Shown here: one piece after another, positions 26,476 through 34,171 of the stretch
Layout: the number at the start of each line of letters is the position of its first letter
Numbering within the stretch: position 1 is the first letter of the stretch
Source of the DNA: Pseudomonas ekonensis
Lineage (GTDB): Bacteria; Pseudomonadota; Gammaproteobacteria; Pseudomonadales; Pseudomonadaceae
Direction: 5' to 3'
Assembly: GCF_019145435.1 (NCBI RefSeq)
Contig: NZ_JAHSTS010000002.1
Coordinates: 310,001 to 374,000, forward strand
DNA: 64,000 bases
Translations under genes and position numbers: made by a program
Notes under the pieces: generated by a model
The model's database searches: none
Seen by the model: the letters and a program-made list of their open reading frames with translations, nothing else
Told to the model about the DNA's origin: nothing

Positions 26476-26993
26476 ATGCATGCACTGTTGATTCTCGATA
26501 TGCAGGTTGGATTGTTTCATGGTCCGGATAAGCCATGGGCTGGTGAGGCACTGCTAAGCACGTTGAATAGTCTGTTGGATAAAGCCCGCACCGCCGGCGC
26601 GCCCATTTTTCTTGCTCGCCACGTGGGGCCGTCCGGCTCACCTATCGAACCAGGAAGCCCGTTGACGCAACTGGTGGAGGAACTGTTGCTGAGGGGCGAC
26701 GAAGTGATTTTCGAAAAAGCCGGCCTAACGCTTTCGCCATGACTGACCTGTCCGATCAACTTAAGGCTTGTGGTTCCCAAGGCGTGGTTATTGCCGGAAT
26801 GAAGACCCAGTATTGTGTCGATAGTACCTGCCGAGCCGCACGAGATCTTGGATTCGATGCAGTCCTGATCGCCGATGGTCATACCTGCACCGACACTCCC
26901 GCTTTGAAGGCTGAAAGTATCGTCGCTCATCACAATGCAACCCTGGCGGGCCCATTCTGTCGTGTCGTTCACGCTGAGGACTGGCGTTTCTAA
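26476..26993 (+). pseudogene. Frameshifted isochorismatase-family cysteine hydrolase
   Basis: Two abutting frames together make one complete hydrolase of about 172 aa. Frame 1 (26476-26742) holds LLILDMQVG with the catalytic Asp and FEK with the Lys; frame 2 resumes at TDLSDQL and holds the nucleophile in GMKTQYCVDSTC. The family normally reads EK-RP-F-TDL across the junction; loss of one C near 26722 restores this. All catalytic residues remain, so the damage is recent or a sequencing error. Confidence 0.8.
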
Positions 26994-27069
26994 CCGGCAT
27001 TGATAGATCGACTCAAGTTCTGGGTCGATCTGTCTGCTTTGGGTGGCCGGTGCCCCCACGGCAGGCAGC

Positions 27070-27121
27070 AATCGGCCATAAACGGACGTTCACAGGTGAC
27101 CGCTACTGGCCAGGAGCGGAC
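27070..27121. repeat. Dispersed intergenic repeat, copy 1
   Basis: ATCGGCCATAAACGGACGTT followed by CACAGGTGACCGCTACTGGC; the same core recurs at 29991-30034. No gene is visible in 27.0-27.34 kb otherwise. Confidence 0.5.
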
Positions 27122-27345
27122 GACAGGATACGGTGAAGGCTATTGAATGGCGTCTTCGATGCAGCTTCTACTCTCGCAGGCCGCAGGGCTTAGCGTCTTC
27201 CATGTCGCGATTCTTCATGAGCAATGTCGTGTTTTCCGCAATCACGTCTAAACTGAGCAAGGACTTATAGGACGACAAAGAAGGATTTGCACCTAATTGC
27301 TAGGCGTCCGGATCACACACACACAATTGCCTTCGAGGTGAAAAA

Positions 27346-27954
27346 ATGACATCGGAGACAGACCCGTTCTTCTGGAAGCTCATTCCAATCATTACCTCGA
27401 TCCTTGCACTGGTCGTCATATATGCCAACGCGCGTTTCGGACTGAGAAATAAGCAAGCTGACCTGATTATTCACTTCCACAAGCAGTTCGACGAACTTCA
27501 GAAGAAGAGAGCGGAACTTCTAACCGCACATAGCGAGAGGGCTGCAAGCGTTGAAGGAGCATGGTCACAGCAGCGAACCGAGGTCGAGGCAGAGATGTTC
27601 TTCGACAGATTCTGGAGTCTGCAGTTCGATCAATTTCTTGCCTGGTACGAGGGTTATGTTCCCACGAGGCTCTATGTCTACTGGGCGTTCTCGCGCTGGC
27701 GCGAGCTGCACACGACGACCGCCGAATGGACCATCGCGAATAGGACGATGGCCTCCACACTAGACCAACTGAAAAATCGTTGGCAGAACAACCCCGATAA
27801 ATCATCCAGGCTATCTACACACGTCAGCAATTTTCTCGGACTGATGTTCGCGCTTAAGCAGACCTCCACATCTGCCGACATGAACGACCTCCTTCGTAGG
27901 TATGGTCCTTCGAGTTTGCGTCGACTAGCTCGTCTTTTTTTTGGTGCTGACTGA
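27346..27954 (+). CDS. Single-span membrane-anchored hypothetical protein
   Basis: 202 aa. One N-terminal transmembrane helix (KLIPIITSILALVVIYANA), then a cytoplasmic helical domain beginning HFHKQFDELQKKRAELL and FFDRFWSLQFDQFLAWYEGY. This layout is common for accessory-region proteins of the DUF4760-like sort, but the match is only by appearance. GAGGTGA precedes the ATG. No partner gene is evident. Confidence 0.6.
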   Translation: MTSETDPFFWKLIPIITSILALVVIYANARFGLRNKQADLIIHFHKQFDELQKKRAELLTAHSERAASVEGAWSQQRTEVEAEMFFDRFWSLQFDQFLAWYEGYVPTRLYVYWAFSRWRELHTTTAEWTIANRTMASTLDQLKNRWQNNPDKSSRLSTHVSNFLGLMFALKQTSTSADMNDLLRRYGPSSLRRLARLFFGAD

Positions 27955-28122
27955 CGCCTAACCCTTCGTTCCAGCGGACCGCCTTCGGCAGCCGGTGAAC
28001 GTATGTGCCGGTCATGGCACGTAACTATATCGGTGAAAGTTTTGCAGGTTCGCTTCGACCTCAATCTGATCAGATGTTTGTTCTCCTAATCGATTTTAAA
28101 GCAATGCTAAGTAATCGCTCGG

Positions 28123-28785
28123 CTAAGTCTGCGATTGGCGCGATTCCCAGCGAGACAGATAGGCGATCGTCGCTTCCGTTGCCTCGACACAGATTGCTTC
28201 GCTGATGCTGCCCTCTGTGAGGTATCCATAACGCAGGCAGGCAAACGCGATCTCGACCGCCAGCGTCGCGGCATCCGGTTGCCGCGGCAAGTCTTTGAGC
28301 ACGCCCTGAGCCTGCAAGGACTGACGCAGGAGGTTGCCGATCATGGCGTCTTTCTCCTCATGGGCCTTGCAGTCGGTCGGGGTGAAGTTGCCGCGCATGA
28401 GCAAAGCGGCCGCCGCCGGATGCTCGTTGTAGTAACCGGCAACGCCACACACCACTCTGCCGATCGCCACTTTCCAGTCCTCACCCTCCTGCGGATGCAT
28501 CGCCAGGACGAGTTCGCCGATGCGTTCCATCTGCAGCGCCGCCAGATGGGCGAAGAGTGCGTACTTGTCGGGAAAGAACTGGTAAATGCTGGCCCTTGGC
28601 ACACCCGACAGTTTGGAAATTTCCGGGATCGATGCCATATCCGGCCCGACCTCTCGGAGCAGTTGCTCGGCGGCCTCCAGCACCTTGCTGATACGCGTCT
28701 GCGAGCGCGCCTGTTGGGGGAGTCGTCCCTCCCTTTTACTTTTGGATGTCGACGAGGGGTCTTGCATGCTCACTAAATCAGACAT
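28123..28785 (-). CDS. TetR-family repressor
   Basis: 220 aa. TetR HTH at about 30-75 (ISKVLEAAEQLLREVG, IPEISKLSGVPRASIYQFFPDKYALF) followed by an all-helical ligand domain. Divergent from the alpha/beta hydrolase at 28861, with a 22-bp imperfect palindrome at its own start, so it most likely represses itself and the hydrolase. The start could also be the ATG seven codons downstream. Confidence 0.85.
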   Translation of the reverse strand: MSDLVSMQDPSSTSKSKREGRLPQQARSQTRISKVLEAAEQLLREVGPDMASIPEISKLSGVPRASIYQFFPDKYALFAHLAALQMERIGELVLAMHPQEGEDWKVAIGRVVCGVAGYYNEHPAAAALLMRGNFTPTDCKAHEEKDAMIGNLLRQSLQAQGVLKDLPRQPDAATLAVEIAFACLRYGYLTEGSISEAICVEATEATIAYLSRWESRQSQT

Positions 28786-28786
28786 A

Positions 28787-28808
28787 TGTTATGTTTTAAA
28801 ACGTGACA
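28787..28808. promoter_or_regulatory. Probable TetR operator
   Basis: TGTTATGTTTT/AAAACGTGACA: 9 of 11 base pairs match across the dyad, with a perfect GTTTTAAAAC core, between the divergent TetR and hydrolase genes. Confidence 0.7.
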
Positions 28809-28860
28809 AATGTTGTATTTATAGATATCCCACCCTTCCTTGTCCAGCGCGAGGCCGTCG

Positions 28861-29826
28861 ATGAGCTACACAGAACAGACCCAATGGCAGGCAATTCAGG
28901 CATTCCTTCCACCCAACTACCGCATCGACGCGAGCAATGCTCCTTTAGAAGAGCACTGGCCATGGCGCGGGCATACCGTTCACCTGGATCGCTACACCAA
29001 CCCCACGGCCCCGGCGCGAGTCATCCTGTTTCATGGTGTCGGTACCAATGGCCGGCAAATGTCCACCATCACCGGCCTGCCGCTCTTCCGGCAGGGACTG
29101 GAGACCGTGGCCATCGACATGCCTGGCTACGGTGAGACCAAGGTCGCGACAGGGGCGAATGTCCGCTATGACACGTGGGTGGAGCTGGCCAATGACTTCA
29201 TCGAATACGAACGCGCCCGCGACCCGCGTCCGATTTTTCTATACGGTCTGAGCGCGGGAGGGATGCTGACCTATCACGCCGCCGCCATGAACCGGCACGT
29301 CGCCGGCATTATCGGGATGACTTTCCTCGATCAGCAAGTTCCGAGGGTTCGAGAGCAGACCGCTCTTTCTCCCCTGATGGGGCGCCTGGGCATTCCGATG
29401 ATCCATTTTCTGGCGCGCACGCCGCTGAGCGGGCTGAAAATGCCGATGTGGCTGGCCAGCAAGATGCACACACTGGTCAATGACCGAGCTGCGTTGAAGG
29501 CTTGCCTGAAAGATCACACCTCGGCCGGCAACTGGGCCAGCCTGCGCTTTTTGAGTTCCTACCTTGGATACACGCCCGCCATGGAGCCGGAATCCTTTGA
29601 CGTCTGCCCTGTCCTGCTGACCCAGCCCGCAGCCGACCGCTGGACGCCGCTCGCGCTGAGCCAGCCATTCCTGCAACGCCTCATCCGTGTCGAGGTGGCG
29701 ACCCAGATGCTCGACAACGCCGGACATTACCCGCTGGAGGAACCAGGCTTGAAGCAAATGAACGAAGCGATTCTTGCGTTTGTGGAACGAACCTTAGCGA
29801 TGCAAAACGTCGAGTGGTCGGCATAG
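28861..29826 (+). CDS. Alpha/beta hydrolase under TetR control
   Basis: 321 aa from the ATG at 28861 with GAGG upstream (a TTG at 28840 is less likely). Oxyanion region ILFHGVGTNGRQ, nucleophile elbow YGLSAGGML, a lid region, acid near LTQPAADRW and His in NAGHYPLEEP. Cytosolic serine hydrolase or lipase-like enzyme; no signal peptide. The adjacent TetR gene suggests that its substrate is the inducer (inference). Confidence 0.82.
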   Translation: MSYTEQTQWQAIQAFLPPNYRIDASNAPLEEHWPWRGHTVHLDRYTNPTAPARVILFHGVGTNGRQMSTITGLPLFRQGLETVAIDMPGYGETKVATGANVRYDTWVELANDFIEYERARDPRPIFLYGLSAGGMLTYHAAAMNRHVAGIIGMTFLDQQVPRVREQTALSPLMGRLGIPMIHFLARTPLSGLKMPMWLASKMHTLVNDRAALKACLKDHTSAGNWASLRFLSSYLGYTPAMEPESFDVCPVLLTQPAADRWTPLALSQPFLQRLIRVEVATQMLDNAGHYPLEEPGLKQMNEAILAFVERTLAMQNVEWSA

Positions 29827-29990
29827 AGATGAACACACACGAGATTTTAGTGAGGAGTTACCGACATCGCTTAAACCGTAATGTCAGGCGTCACTTTAAG
29901 GTGCTGCATGTAAAGTTAGGATTCGGGAGGAATGCGGAGATAACAGAACACCCATTACAGGTCGAAAGCCTACGGTCGCGAACGGCAGAA

Positions 29991-30034
29991 TCGGCCAAAA
30001 ATGGACGTTCGCTAGTGGCCGCTAACGGACATTA
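29991..30034. repeat. Dispersed intergenic repeat, copy 2
   Basis: ATCGGCCAAAAATGGACGTT followed by CGCTAGTGGCCGCTAACGGA, a diverged copy of 27070-27121. The rest of 29.83-30.09 kb shows no gene. Confidence 0.5.
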
Positions 30035-30091
30035 ACTGAAGGCTAATGCAGCTCGTCGTCTCGTCCTCGTCGGCCGAGCCCGCCTCATTTA

Positions 30092-30107
30092 CTGTATATC
30101 CAAACAG
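30092..30107 (+). promoter_or_regulatory. LexA (SOS) box
   Basis: CTGTATATCCAAACAG fits the CTG-N10-CAG LexA consensus, with the AT-rich centre. It stands 19 bp before the GTG of the interrupted gene that follows. Confidence 0.7.
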
Positions 30108-30126
30108 CCAGCAGCAAAGCCCTACC

Positions 30127-30288
30127 GTGGATCCCTACGAAATCGAAAACACCGACGACTGGCTCGGCTGCCCGACGCCGCTCGAAACCTGCCGGCACCA
30201 GCTCAAGATCTACGAGAACGAGTTCGAGGAACTGACCCTGTAGCTGCGCCAGCAGCGGGATCGGATCTTCAAGCTAGTCCAGAGGTAG
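30127..30288 (+). pseudogene. SOS-controlled small gene interrupted by an amber codon
   Basis: From GTG: VDPYEIENTDDWLGCPTPLE and on to EFEELTL, then TAG at 30241, then in-frame LRQQRDRIFKLVQR to the stop at 30286. A CAG-to-TAG change would explain the interruption; without it the product is 53 aa. The LexA box directly upstream suggests that it was DNA-damage inducible. No family recognised. Confidence 0.5.
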
Positions 30289-30519
30289 TTTTAGACAGCT
30301 TCTTGGTTCAATTTTCCAATTCTTAGGTAGCCTGTTGCTCTTTCTCAAAAGCCCTGAGAGAATCAAAGCACTTTGACATCACTGGCGATTATCAGTGGTG
30401 CCTTCGCACTGGTTGGGCTGCTGTCCCATTGTGTCCAGTGAACACGCAAAGACAGCAACAGTCTGAACTTCCCCGCCGGCCACTACATGAGACTGGGAAA
30501 ACAGCTAGGGAGGATTGCC

Positions 30520-30672
30520 ATGGGCATTTCTGAACAAGCTGGTTCAGCAGCTTTACATCTACGCCTTGGGGCGTTGGGTAGCTTCGTCGGAGTGCTCTGC
30601 ATTCATGGCGCCGCTCCGGTACTCGCTGTTGCACTGGGGCTTATTGCTGCTTTTGTTTTAACAAAGATGTAA
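30520..30672 (+). CDS. Small hydrophobic protein
   Basis: 50 aa with a strong ribosome site (GGGAGGATTGCC before ATG). Two hydrophobic stretches (LGALGSFVGVLCIHGAAPVL and VALGLIAAFVLTKM) make it a predicted small membrane protein. It lies just outside the phage lysis genes on the opposite strand. No family recognised. Confidence 0.5.
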   Translation: MGISEQAGSAALHLRLGALGSFVGVLCIHGAAPVLAVALGLIAAFVLTKM

Positions 30673-30680
30673 GGCTAGAG

Positions 30681-30705
30681 TGGTCACGGAACGCGAACGT
30701 GACCA
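30681..30705. terminator. Strong hairpin between convergent transcripts
   Basis: TGGTCACG/CGTGACCA stem with a nine-base loop, between the 50-aa gene (+) and the spanin gene (-). There is no clear T-run, so the terminator role is tentative. Confidence 0.4.
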
Positions 30706-30759
30706 TTCGAACCTTAGACCTCCCTCCCCTGCAACTTCCTGCCTTCCAAACACCAATAC

Positions 30760-31263
30760 CTACTTTTGCACTTCCCGCACATAAGCCTGGCACGCCTTCA
30801 GCGCGATCAGCCCCCGGTCTCCTTCGTCGGTGATGGCGACAATTCGTTGAGCAAACGCCGGGTCAAGCTCGGCTCGTACTCCTGCATGAACCACGCCGCC
30901 GGCGCCGGCGGCCTTTGGCACGTCACGGGCACCGGCGGAACCTGCATCGAGGATGACTGACAGCCGCAGATCAGCAGTGGCAAGACGATCGCGCAGGTGC
31001 GCTTGGTCTTTTTGGGCATCGCTGAGTTCCTTGTAGTGGGTTTGTTCGCTGGCCGACAGCCGCTGCTCGAGCGCCAGCCGCTTGTCCTGCTCGGCCTGCT
31101 GGGCGCCGGCGGCGGCCTGGGTCAGTTGGTTGAGGGTTTCGGCGTGCTGGCGGGCCTGCTCGGCCAGCTGCCGGCCGTAGCGCCAGTCCTGGAACCGCCA
31201 GGCAGCGCCGGCGCCGATCAGCACCAGCACCACCCCGGCGACCACCTTCCACGGGATGGCCAT
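30760..31263 (-). CDS. Rz: i-spanin Rz
   Basis: 167 aa. N-terminal transmembrane anchor (VVAGVVLVLIGAGAAW) followed by a long periplasmic coiled coil (AEQARQHAETLNQLTQAAAG onward), the Rz layout. With Rz1 it fuses inner and outer membrane at the end of lysis. Its ATG overlaps the endolysin stop by one base (TGATG), so it is translationally coupled. Rz1 is nested in it in another frame. Confidence 0.85.
   Translation of the reverse strand: MAIPWKVVAGVVLVLIGAGAAWRFQDWRYGRQLAEQARQHAETLNQLTQAAAGAQQAEQDKRLALEQRLSASEQTHYKELSDAQKDQAHLRDRLATADLRLSVILDAGSAGARDVPKAAGAGGVVHAGVRAELDPAFAQRIVAITDEGDRGLIALKACQAYVREVQK
30807..31019 (-). CDS. Rz1: o-spanin Rz1, nested inside Rz
   Basis: 70 aa in a different frame entirely within Rz. 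It has a lipoprotein signal (MPKKTKRTCAIVLPLLICGC, lipidated at the last Cys) and a Pro-rich mature part (QVPPVPVTCQRPPAPAAW), both hallmarks of Rz1. The fully embedded architecture is as in phage lambda. Confidence 0.85.
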   Translation of the reverse strand: MPKKTKRTCAIVLPLLICGCQSSSMQVPPVPVTCQRPPAPAAWFMQEYEPSLTRRLLNELSPSPTKETGG

Positions 31264-31688
31264 CACGGGACGTCCCTGAAGAAGACGTGCCCGCCAAGCT
31301 GCAAGGTCTTTTTCGCCTCCGCGGCCCAGGCCGGCGGCGTCCTCATGCTGAGTGCGTAGTAGTGCGTGGCCCCGCCGGTTGGATCTGGCACCTTGCCGTC
31401 GATGACCTGGTCCGCTGCCACCCTGGCCTGGGACAGCTCGCGGGCCGGGATCGGCTTCGCGCCGGACAGGTAGGCGAAGTTCGGGTCGCCCTTGTTCCAG
31501 CAGCTGAACTGGTACGGCTTCTGGCACACGCCGGCGTAGCCCTCGCCCCACCAGGAATTGGCCTTTCCGTCGAGCACCCGGTTGCGGATCGTCCAGGCCA
31601 CGGCCACTTGGCCGGCGGGAGTCTCGCCGCGGGCCTCGCCCCACAGCGTGCGCGCGAGGATGTCTCGGTCTTGTTCGGTGACTGTCAT
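31263..31688 (-). CDS. Endolysin, SleB-like cell wall hydrolase
   Basis: 141 aa. Opening RDILARTLWGEARGE with the catalytic Glu18, AWTIRNRV, and the ending THYYALSMRTPPAW are typical of the SleB/hydrolase_2 family, which cleaves peptidoglycan glycan strands. No signal peptide, so a holin is needed. GGAG precedes the ATG. It directly precedes Rz/Rz1 and probably replaced the dead GH19 endolysin at 32.2 kb. Confidence 0.85.
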   Translation of the reverse strand: MTVTEQDRDILARTLWGEARGETPAGQVAVAWTIRNRVLDGKANSWWGEGYAGVCQKPYQFSCWNKGDPNFAYLSGAKPIPARELSQARVAADQVIDGKVPDPTGGATHYYALSMRTPPAWAAEAKKTLQLGGHVFFRDVP

Positions 31689-31702
31689 GCTTTTCTCCAG
31701 GC

Positions 31703-31725
31703 AAAAAAAACCGCCCGAAGGCGGC
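31703..31725 (-). terminator. Leftward terminator
   Basis: CCGCC-TTCG-GGCGG followed by T8 on the minus strand, between the 48-aa gene and the endolysin. Confidence 0.75.
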
Positions 31726-31745
31726 GCAAAAGTTATGTAACTTGA

Positions 31746-31892
31746 TTAGTGGATTAGGACAGCTGAGTTCCGAAGTAAGCACGCGACTCCATACGCTATC
31801 GTGCAGACTGAGAACGCTCCTACTGTTTGCCAAAGACCATAGGTCGTTATGCAGAATTTAAAAATCTCTGCGAAGGGAGTAAAATCAGGCAT
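31746..31892 (-). CDS. 48-aa membrane protein, holin candidate
   Basis: Starts MPDFTPFAEIFKFCITTYGL with a strong AAGGAGG nine bases before the ATG. One or two transmembrane segments (TYGLWQTVGAFSVCTIAYGV). Its place directly upstream of the endolysin is where a holin or pinholin is often encoded; this role is inference. A terminator separates it from the endolysin gene. Confidence 0.6.
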   Translation of the reverse strand: MPDFTPFAEIFKFCITTYGLWQTVGAFSVCTIAYGVACLLRNSAVLIH

Positions 31893-31925
31893 CGTTAGCC
31901 TCCTTGCTTTTCAAGGGGTTGATGT

Positions 31926-31964
31926 AAAAAGCCCCAGAGCGTTGCGAGCGCCTGGGGCTTTTGC
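31926..31964. terminator. Bidirectional terminator
   Basis: AAAAAGCCCCAG/CTGGGGCTTTT arms around an inner AGCG/CGCT stem; it isolates the lysis genes from the tail genes. The 210 bp to its right contain no supported gene. Confidence 0.8.
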
Positions 31965-32174
31965 TTTGTGTAAGCCATGGTGAGGGGTTTTGCTTTGATC
32001 TATCTATAATGCAACTTAATTCCCGTTCTCTAAATGTTGGATCCGCCATGACGGAGGCCAGCCATTCGAGATGGATTGGGGCTATGCATTAGACTTTTCC
32101 TGCTACCATTATATGGGGCTTCAAAGCTCTCCTGTTTTACCTGTCAACCTCCTCCATGTAGAAAACCTGTTCGG

Positions 32175-32321
32175 TCACTGCTGGTCTTCGGCAAATATCC
32201 CGGCGCTGATCATCACGCTGCCGACGATCTGGTACTTATGCATGGCCGCATTGAGCGCGGGCGCAAAAACGCCGGCTTTCTTGCCGGCGTTGGGGAGGAT
32301 CTGCAGCAGTTATAAGGTCAC
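32175..32321 (-). pseudogene. Remnant of a GH19 (chitinase-like) phage endolysin
   Basis: The frame reads VTL, stop, then LLQILPNAGKKAGVFAPALN, AAMHKYQIVG, and drifts to a stop at 32175. This is the conserved N-terminus of phage GH19 endolysins (usually MTL-Q-QLLQILPNA...); codon 4 has become TAA, probably from CAA, and the catalytic domain is gone. A hairpin at 32268-32291 lies inside it. Confidence 0.65.
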
Positions 32322-32326
32322 TCCGA

Positions 32327-33052
32327 TTAGGCTGCGTCTGGCGACTTGCCTTCCGGCGAGGCGACGATGACTGGAGCTGGGGGCACCACAGGCCACACAG
32401 GGGCGGCGTGCCAAGTAGGCTGCTTCGTTACCTTGCCCAATGCGAACTTGTAGGCCTTCCAGGCGGCCAGGACAGGCTGCAGCGCAGCCTGTTCGGCGAT
32501 CTCCTCTTCCGTGGCCTCGCCGAGCTCTATGCCGTATCCGATGGTCTCGATCCTGTCATTCACCCGCGCGATCTGCAGGACAGCCTGCGCATTGCGCTGC
32601 GCCAGTTCTGCCTTCATGGCTGCCAAGTGCTCGGCATCAGCCGCCGCAGCCTTCATCGCGGCCGTCACCAGCAGAGACCAGTTGATGTATCCGTCCGCTG
32701 TGCCTTCCGGAGGGAACTCAGGAGCCTGGTATGGCGGGTCGTTTTCGCCGAGAACGGGTTGGGGGAATGCAATATAGCCGTCCGGCACATCAAGCAGCGG
32801 GACGGGGAATGCCTGCTCCTGGCTGTAGTTCCATGGCAGCGGGAGCAATAGCGTCACAGACAGCTCGCCGCTTACGACATCAACCGATCCGGCCTCGGAC
32901 AGCCAGATGCTGTGGAAAGCTGATCTCGGCAACGTGTCACCTTCCTGCATCCTGGAGAAGTCGAAGACCTCGCCATTGATGGTAAGGAAGGCGCCAGACT
33001 TGTAGACGGTCAACGTGTCGTCGCGGCGCTGAGGGCTAAGTATGATCTTCAT
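32327..33052 (-). CDS. Tail fibre assembly-like protein
   Basis: 241 aa. Start is the ATG at 33052, overlapping the tail fibre stop as ATGA. N-terminal beta-rich domain opening MKIILSPQRRDDTLTVYKSG, then a helical segment and a C-terminal Trp/Pro-rich end (WKAYKFALGK...PVWPVVPP) seen in tail fibre assembly chaperones. Its place right after the fibre gene supports the call. Confidence 0.7.
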   Translation of the reverse strand: MKIILSPQRRDDTLTVYKSGAFLTINGEVFDFSRMQEGDTLPRSAFHSIWLSEAGSVDVVSGELSVTLLLPLPWNYSQEQAFPVPLLDVPDGYIAFPQPVLGENDPPYQAPEFPPEGTADGYINWSLLVTAAMKAAAADAEHLAAMKAELAQRNAQAVLQIARVNDRIETIGYGIELGEATEEEIAEQAALQPVLAAWKAYKFALGKVTKQPTWHAAPVWPVVPPAPVIVASPEGKSPDAA

Positions 33053-33933
33053 CAGAACCATCTCCCGATAGCGATGCAGTCAAAATCGACGCCGTAGGTG
33101 GCGATATCGCCAACCACAAATTGAGCGAGACTGAACACGGAAACGCTCGCGCTTGTGCCTGTGCGTGCATAGGCGCTCGCCGCTGTTACCTGCTTGGCGG
33201 TGCCGAGCGTCCCAAGAAGGTTCGCCCCGACATACCCAAGTGCCGCAAAGGTGATAGGGAACGTCCAGGTGAACCCGATATTGGATGTGTTGAAGAACCC
33301 AATGCCGCCGGCGCCGAGCCTCCAGGCGATCATGGTTCCATCGGCGATCTTGATGCATGAACCATTGCCATTGGTGACGTATTCAATGACTGCCCCGGTT
33401 GGAGCCCCGGCGGTCTGGGAGACTGTCCCAACGATGTTCGACCTGTTGTAAGAGAACCCGACCGTCCCGCCGCTGTCACGCTTGTAGAACAGGCAGATCC
33501 AATTGCCACTGCCCATGCTCAGGAACTCGGCCGAGTCGTTAATGGCGGTGGTGATATTGGCCCCTGTCGGCAAGATCATCGAGGCGCCGTTATAGGTAAG
33601 GGTGAGCACCCCCGTGAATCTGACCGTCCTCCTGGCGCCTGCGGCTATGGTGCCGAAGTTGGTGATAGTCGTTGTGCCAGTGATATAGACCACGTTCGAA
33701 GTGGCCGCACCGATGTCGGTGGTCGCCCCGGACGCGATCGACTGCGGTGGCGCATCATTCATGGCGCCAGTGAGCGTGCCACCGGCAATCGGGAATTTCT
33801 GGTCTCTCAGGAGCGCGATGTAAGATGCATAGACCCTGAGATAGTCGTCGATCAAGGACGGCGATTCGGATCCCGGCGGGCTGTTGCTGCCTGCAGTCGT
33901 GGACAGATCGTTTATCGAAGACGGGAGCGGCAT
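33052..33933 (-). CDS. Tail fibre/receptor-binding protein
   Basis: 293 aa. The opening MPLPSSINDLSTTAGSNSPP is typical of podovirus fibre proteins that attach to the tail hub; the rest is beta-rich and Gly/Thr/Ala-rich, ending in an aromatic-rich tip (VDFDCIAIGRWF). Short for a fibre, with no coiled coil or enzyme domain visible. Presumably sets host range. Confidence 0.75.
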   Translation of the reverse strand: MPLPSSINDLSTTAGSNSPPGSESPSLIDDYLRVYASYIALLRDQKFPIAGGTLTGAMNDAPPQSIASGATTDIGAATSNVVYITGTTTITNFGTIAAGARRTVRFTGVLTLTYNGASMILPTGANITTAINDSAEFLSMGSGNWICLFYKRDSGGTVGFSYNRSNIVGTVSQTAGAPTGAVIEYVTNGNGSCIKIADGTMIAWRLGAGGIGFFNTSNIGFTWTFPITFAALGYVGANLLGTLGTAKQVTAASAYARTGTSASVSVFSLAQFVVGDIATYGVDFDCIAIGRWF

Positions 33934-33948
33934 GTTTGGTCATCCCAA

Positions 33949-33973
33949 TAAAAAGCCCGCTCAATGGCGGGCT
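33949..33973 (-). terminator. Leftward hairpin terminator before the tail fibre gene
   Basis: AGCCCGC-CATTGA-GCGGGCT then TTTTTATT on the minus strand, just upstream of the fibre ribosome site; likely a partial terminator within the late operon. Confidence 0.7.
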
Positions 33974-33981
33974 CTAGTTGA

Positions 33982-34170
33982 ATGATTCGCTACGCCCTAG
34001 AGAGATTTATGGACGAGCATTGGTTGAAGGCGATTCAGATGTCCGCCGTTTTCATCGGCGTGCAGCTGCTGGTCAAGCTGGAGGACTGGCTGACCGTTCT
34101 GGCGAAAAAGCACCTACCTAAAGGCAGCAGGATCAGGAAGATCGTCCTGATCAACCCCGACGAGGACTAG
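33982..34170 (+). CDS. Small protein encoded against the late operon
   Basis: 62 aa on the plus strand in the exact gap between the fibre gene and the ejection protein gene. Amphipathic or hydrophobic centre (LKAIQMSAVFIGVQLLVKLE) and a basic then acidic tail. Ribosome site is weak. The ORF fills the whole gap without overlapping its neighbours, which supports it as real. Could be a lysogeny-expressed small gene or a holin-like protein (inference). Confidence 0.45.
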   Translation: MIRYALERFMDEHWLKAIQMSAVFIGVQLLVKLEDWLTVLAKKHLPKGSRIRKIVLINPDED

Positions 34171-34171
34171 G

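Noticed and set aside
32327..33933. A diversity-generating retroelement next to the tail fibre, as in BPP-1-like podoviruses
   Set aside because: No reverse transcriptase ORF and no template/variable repeat pair seen near the fibre gene.
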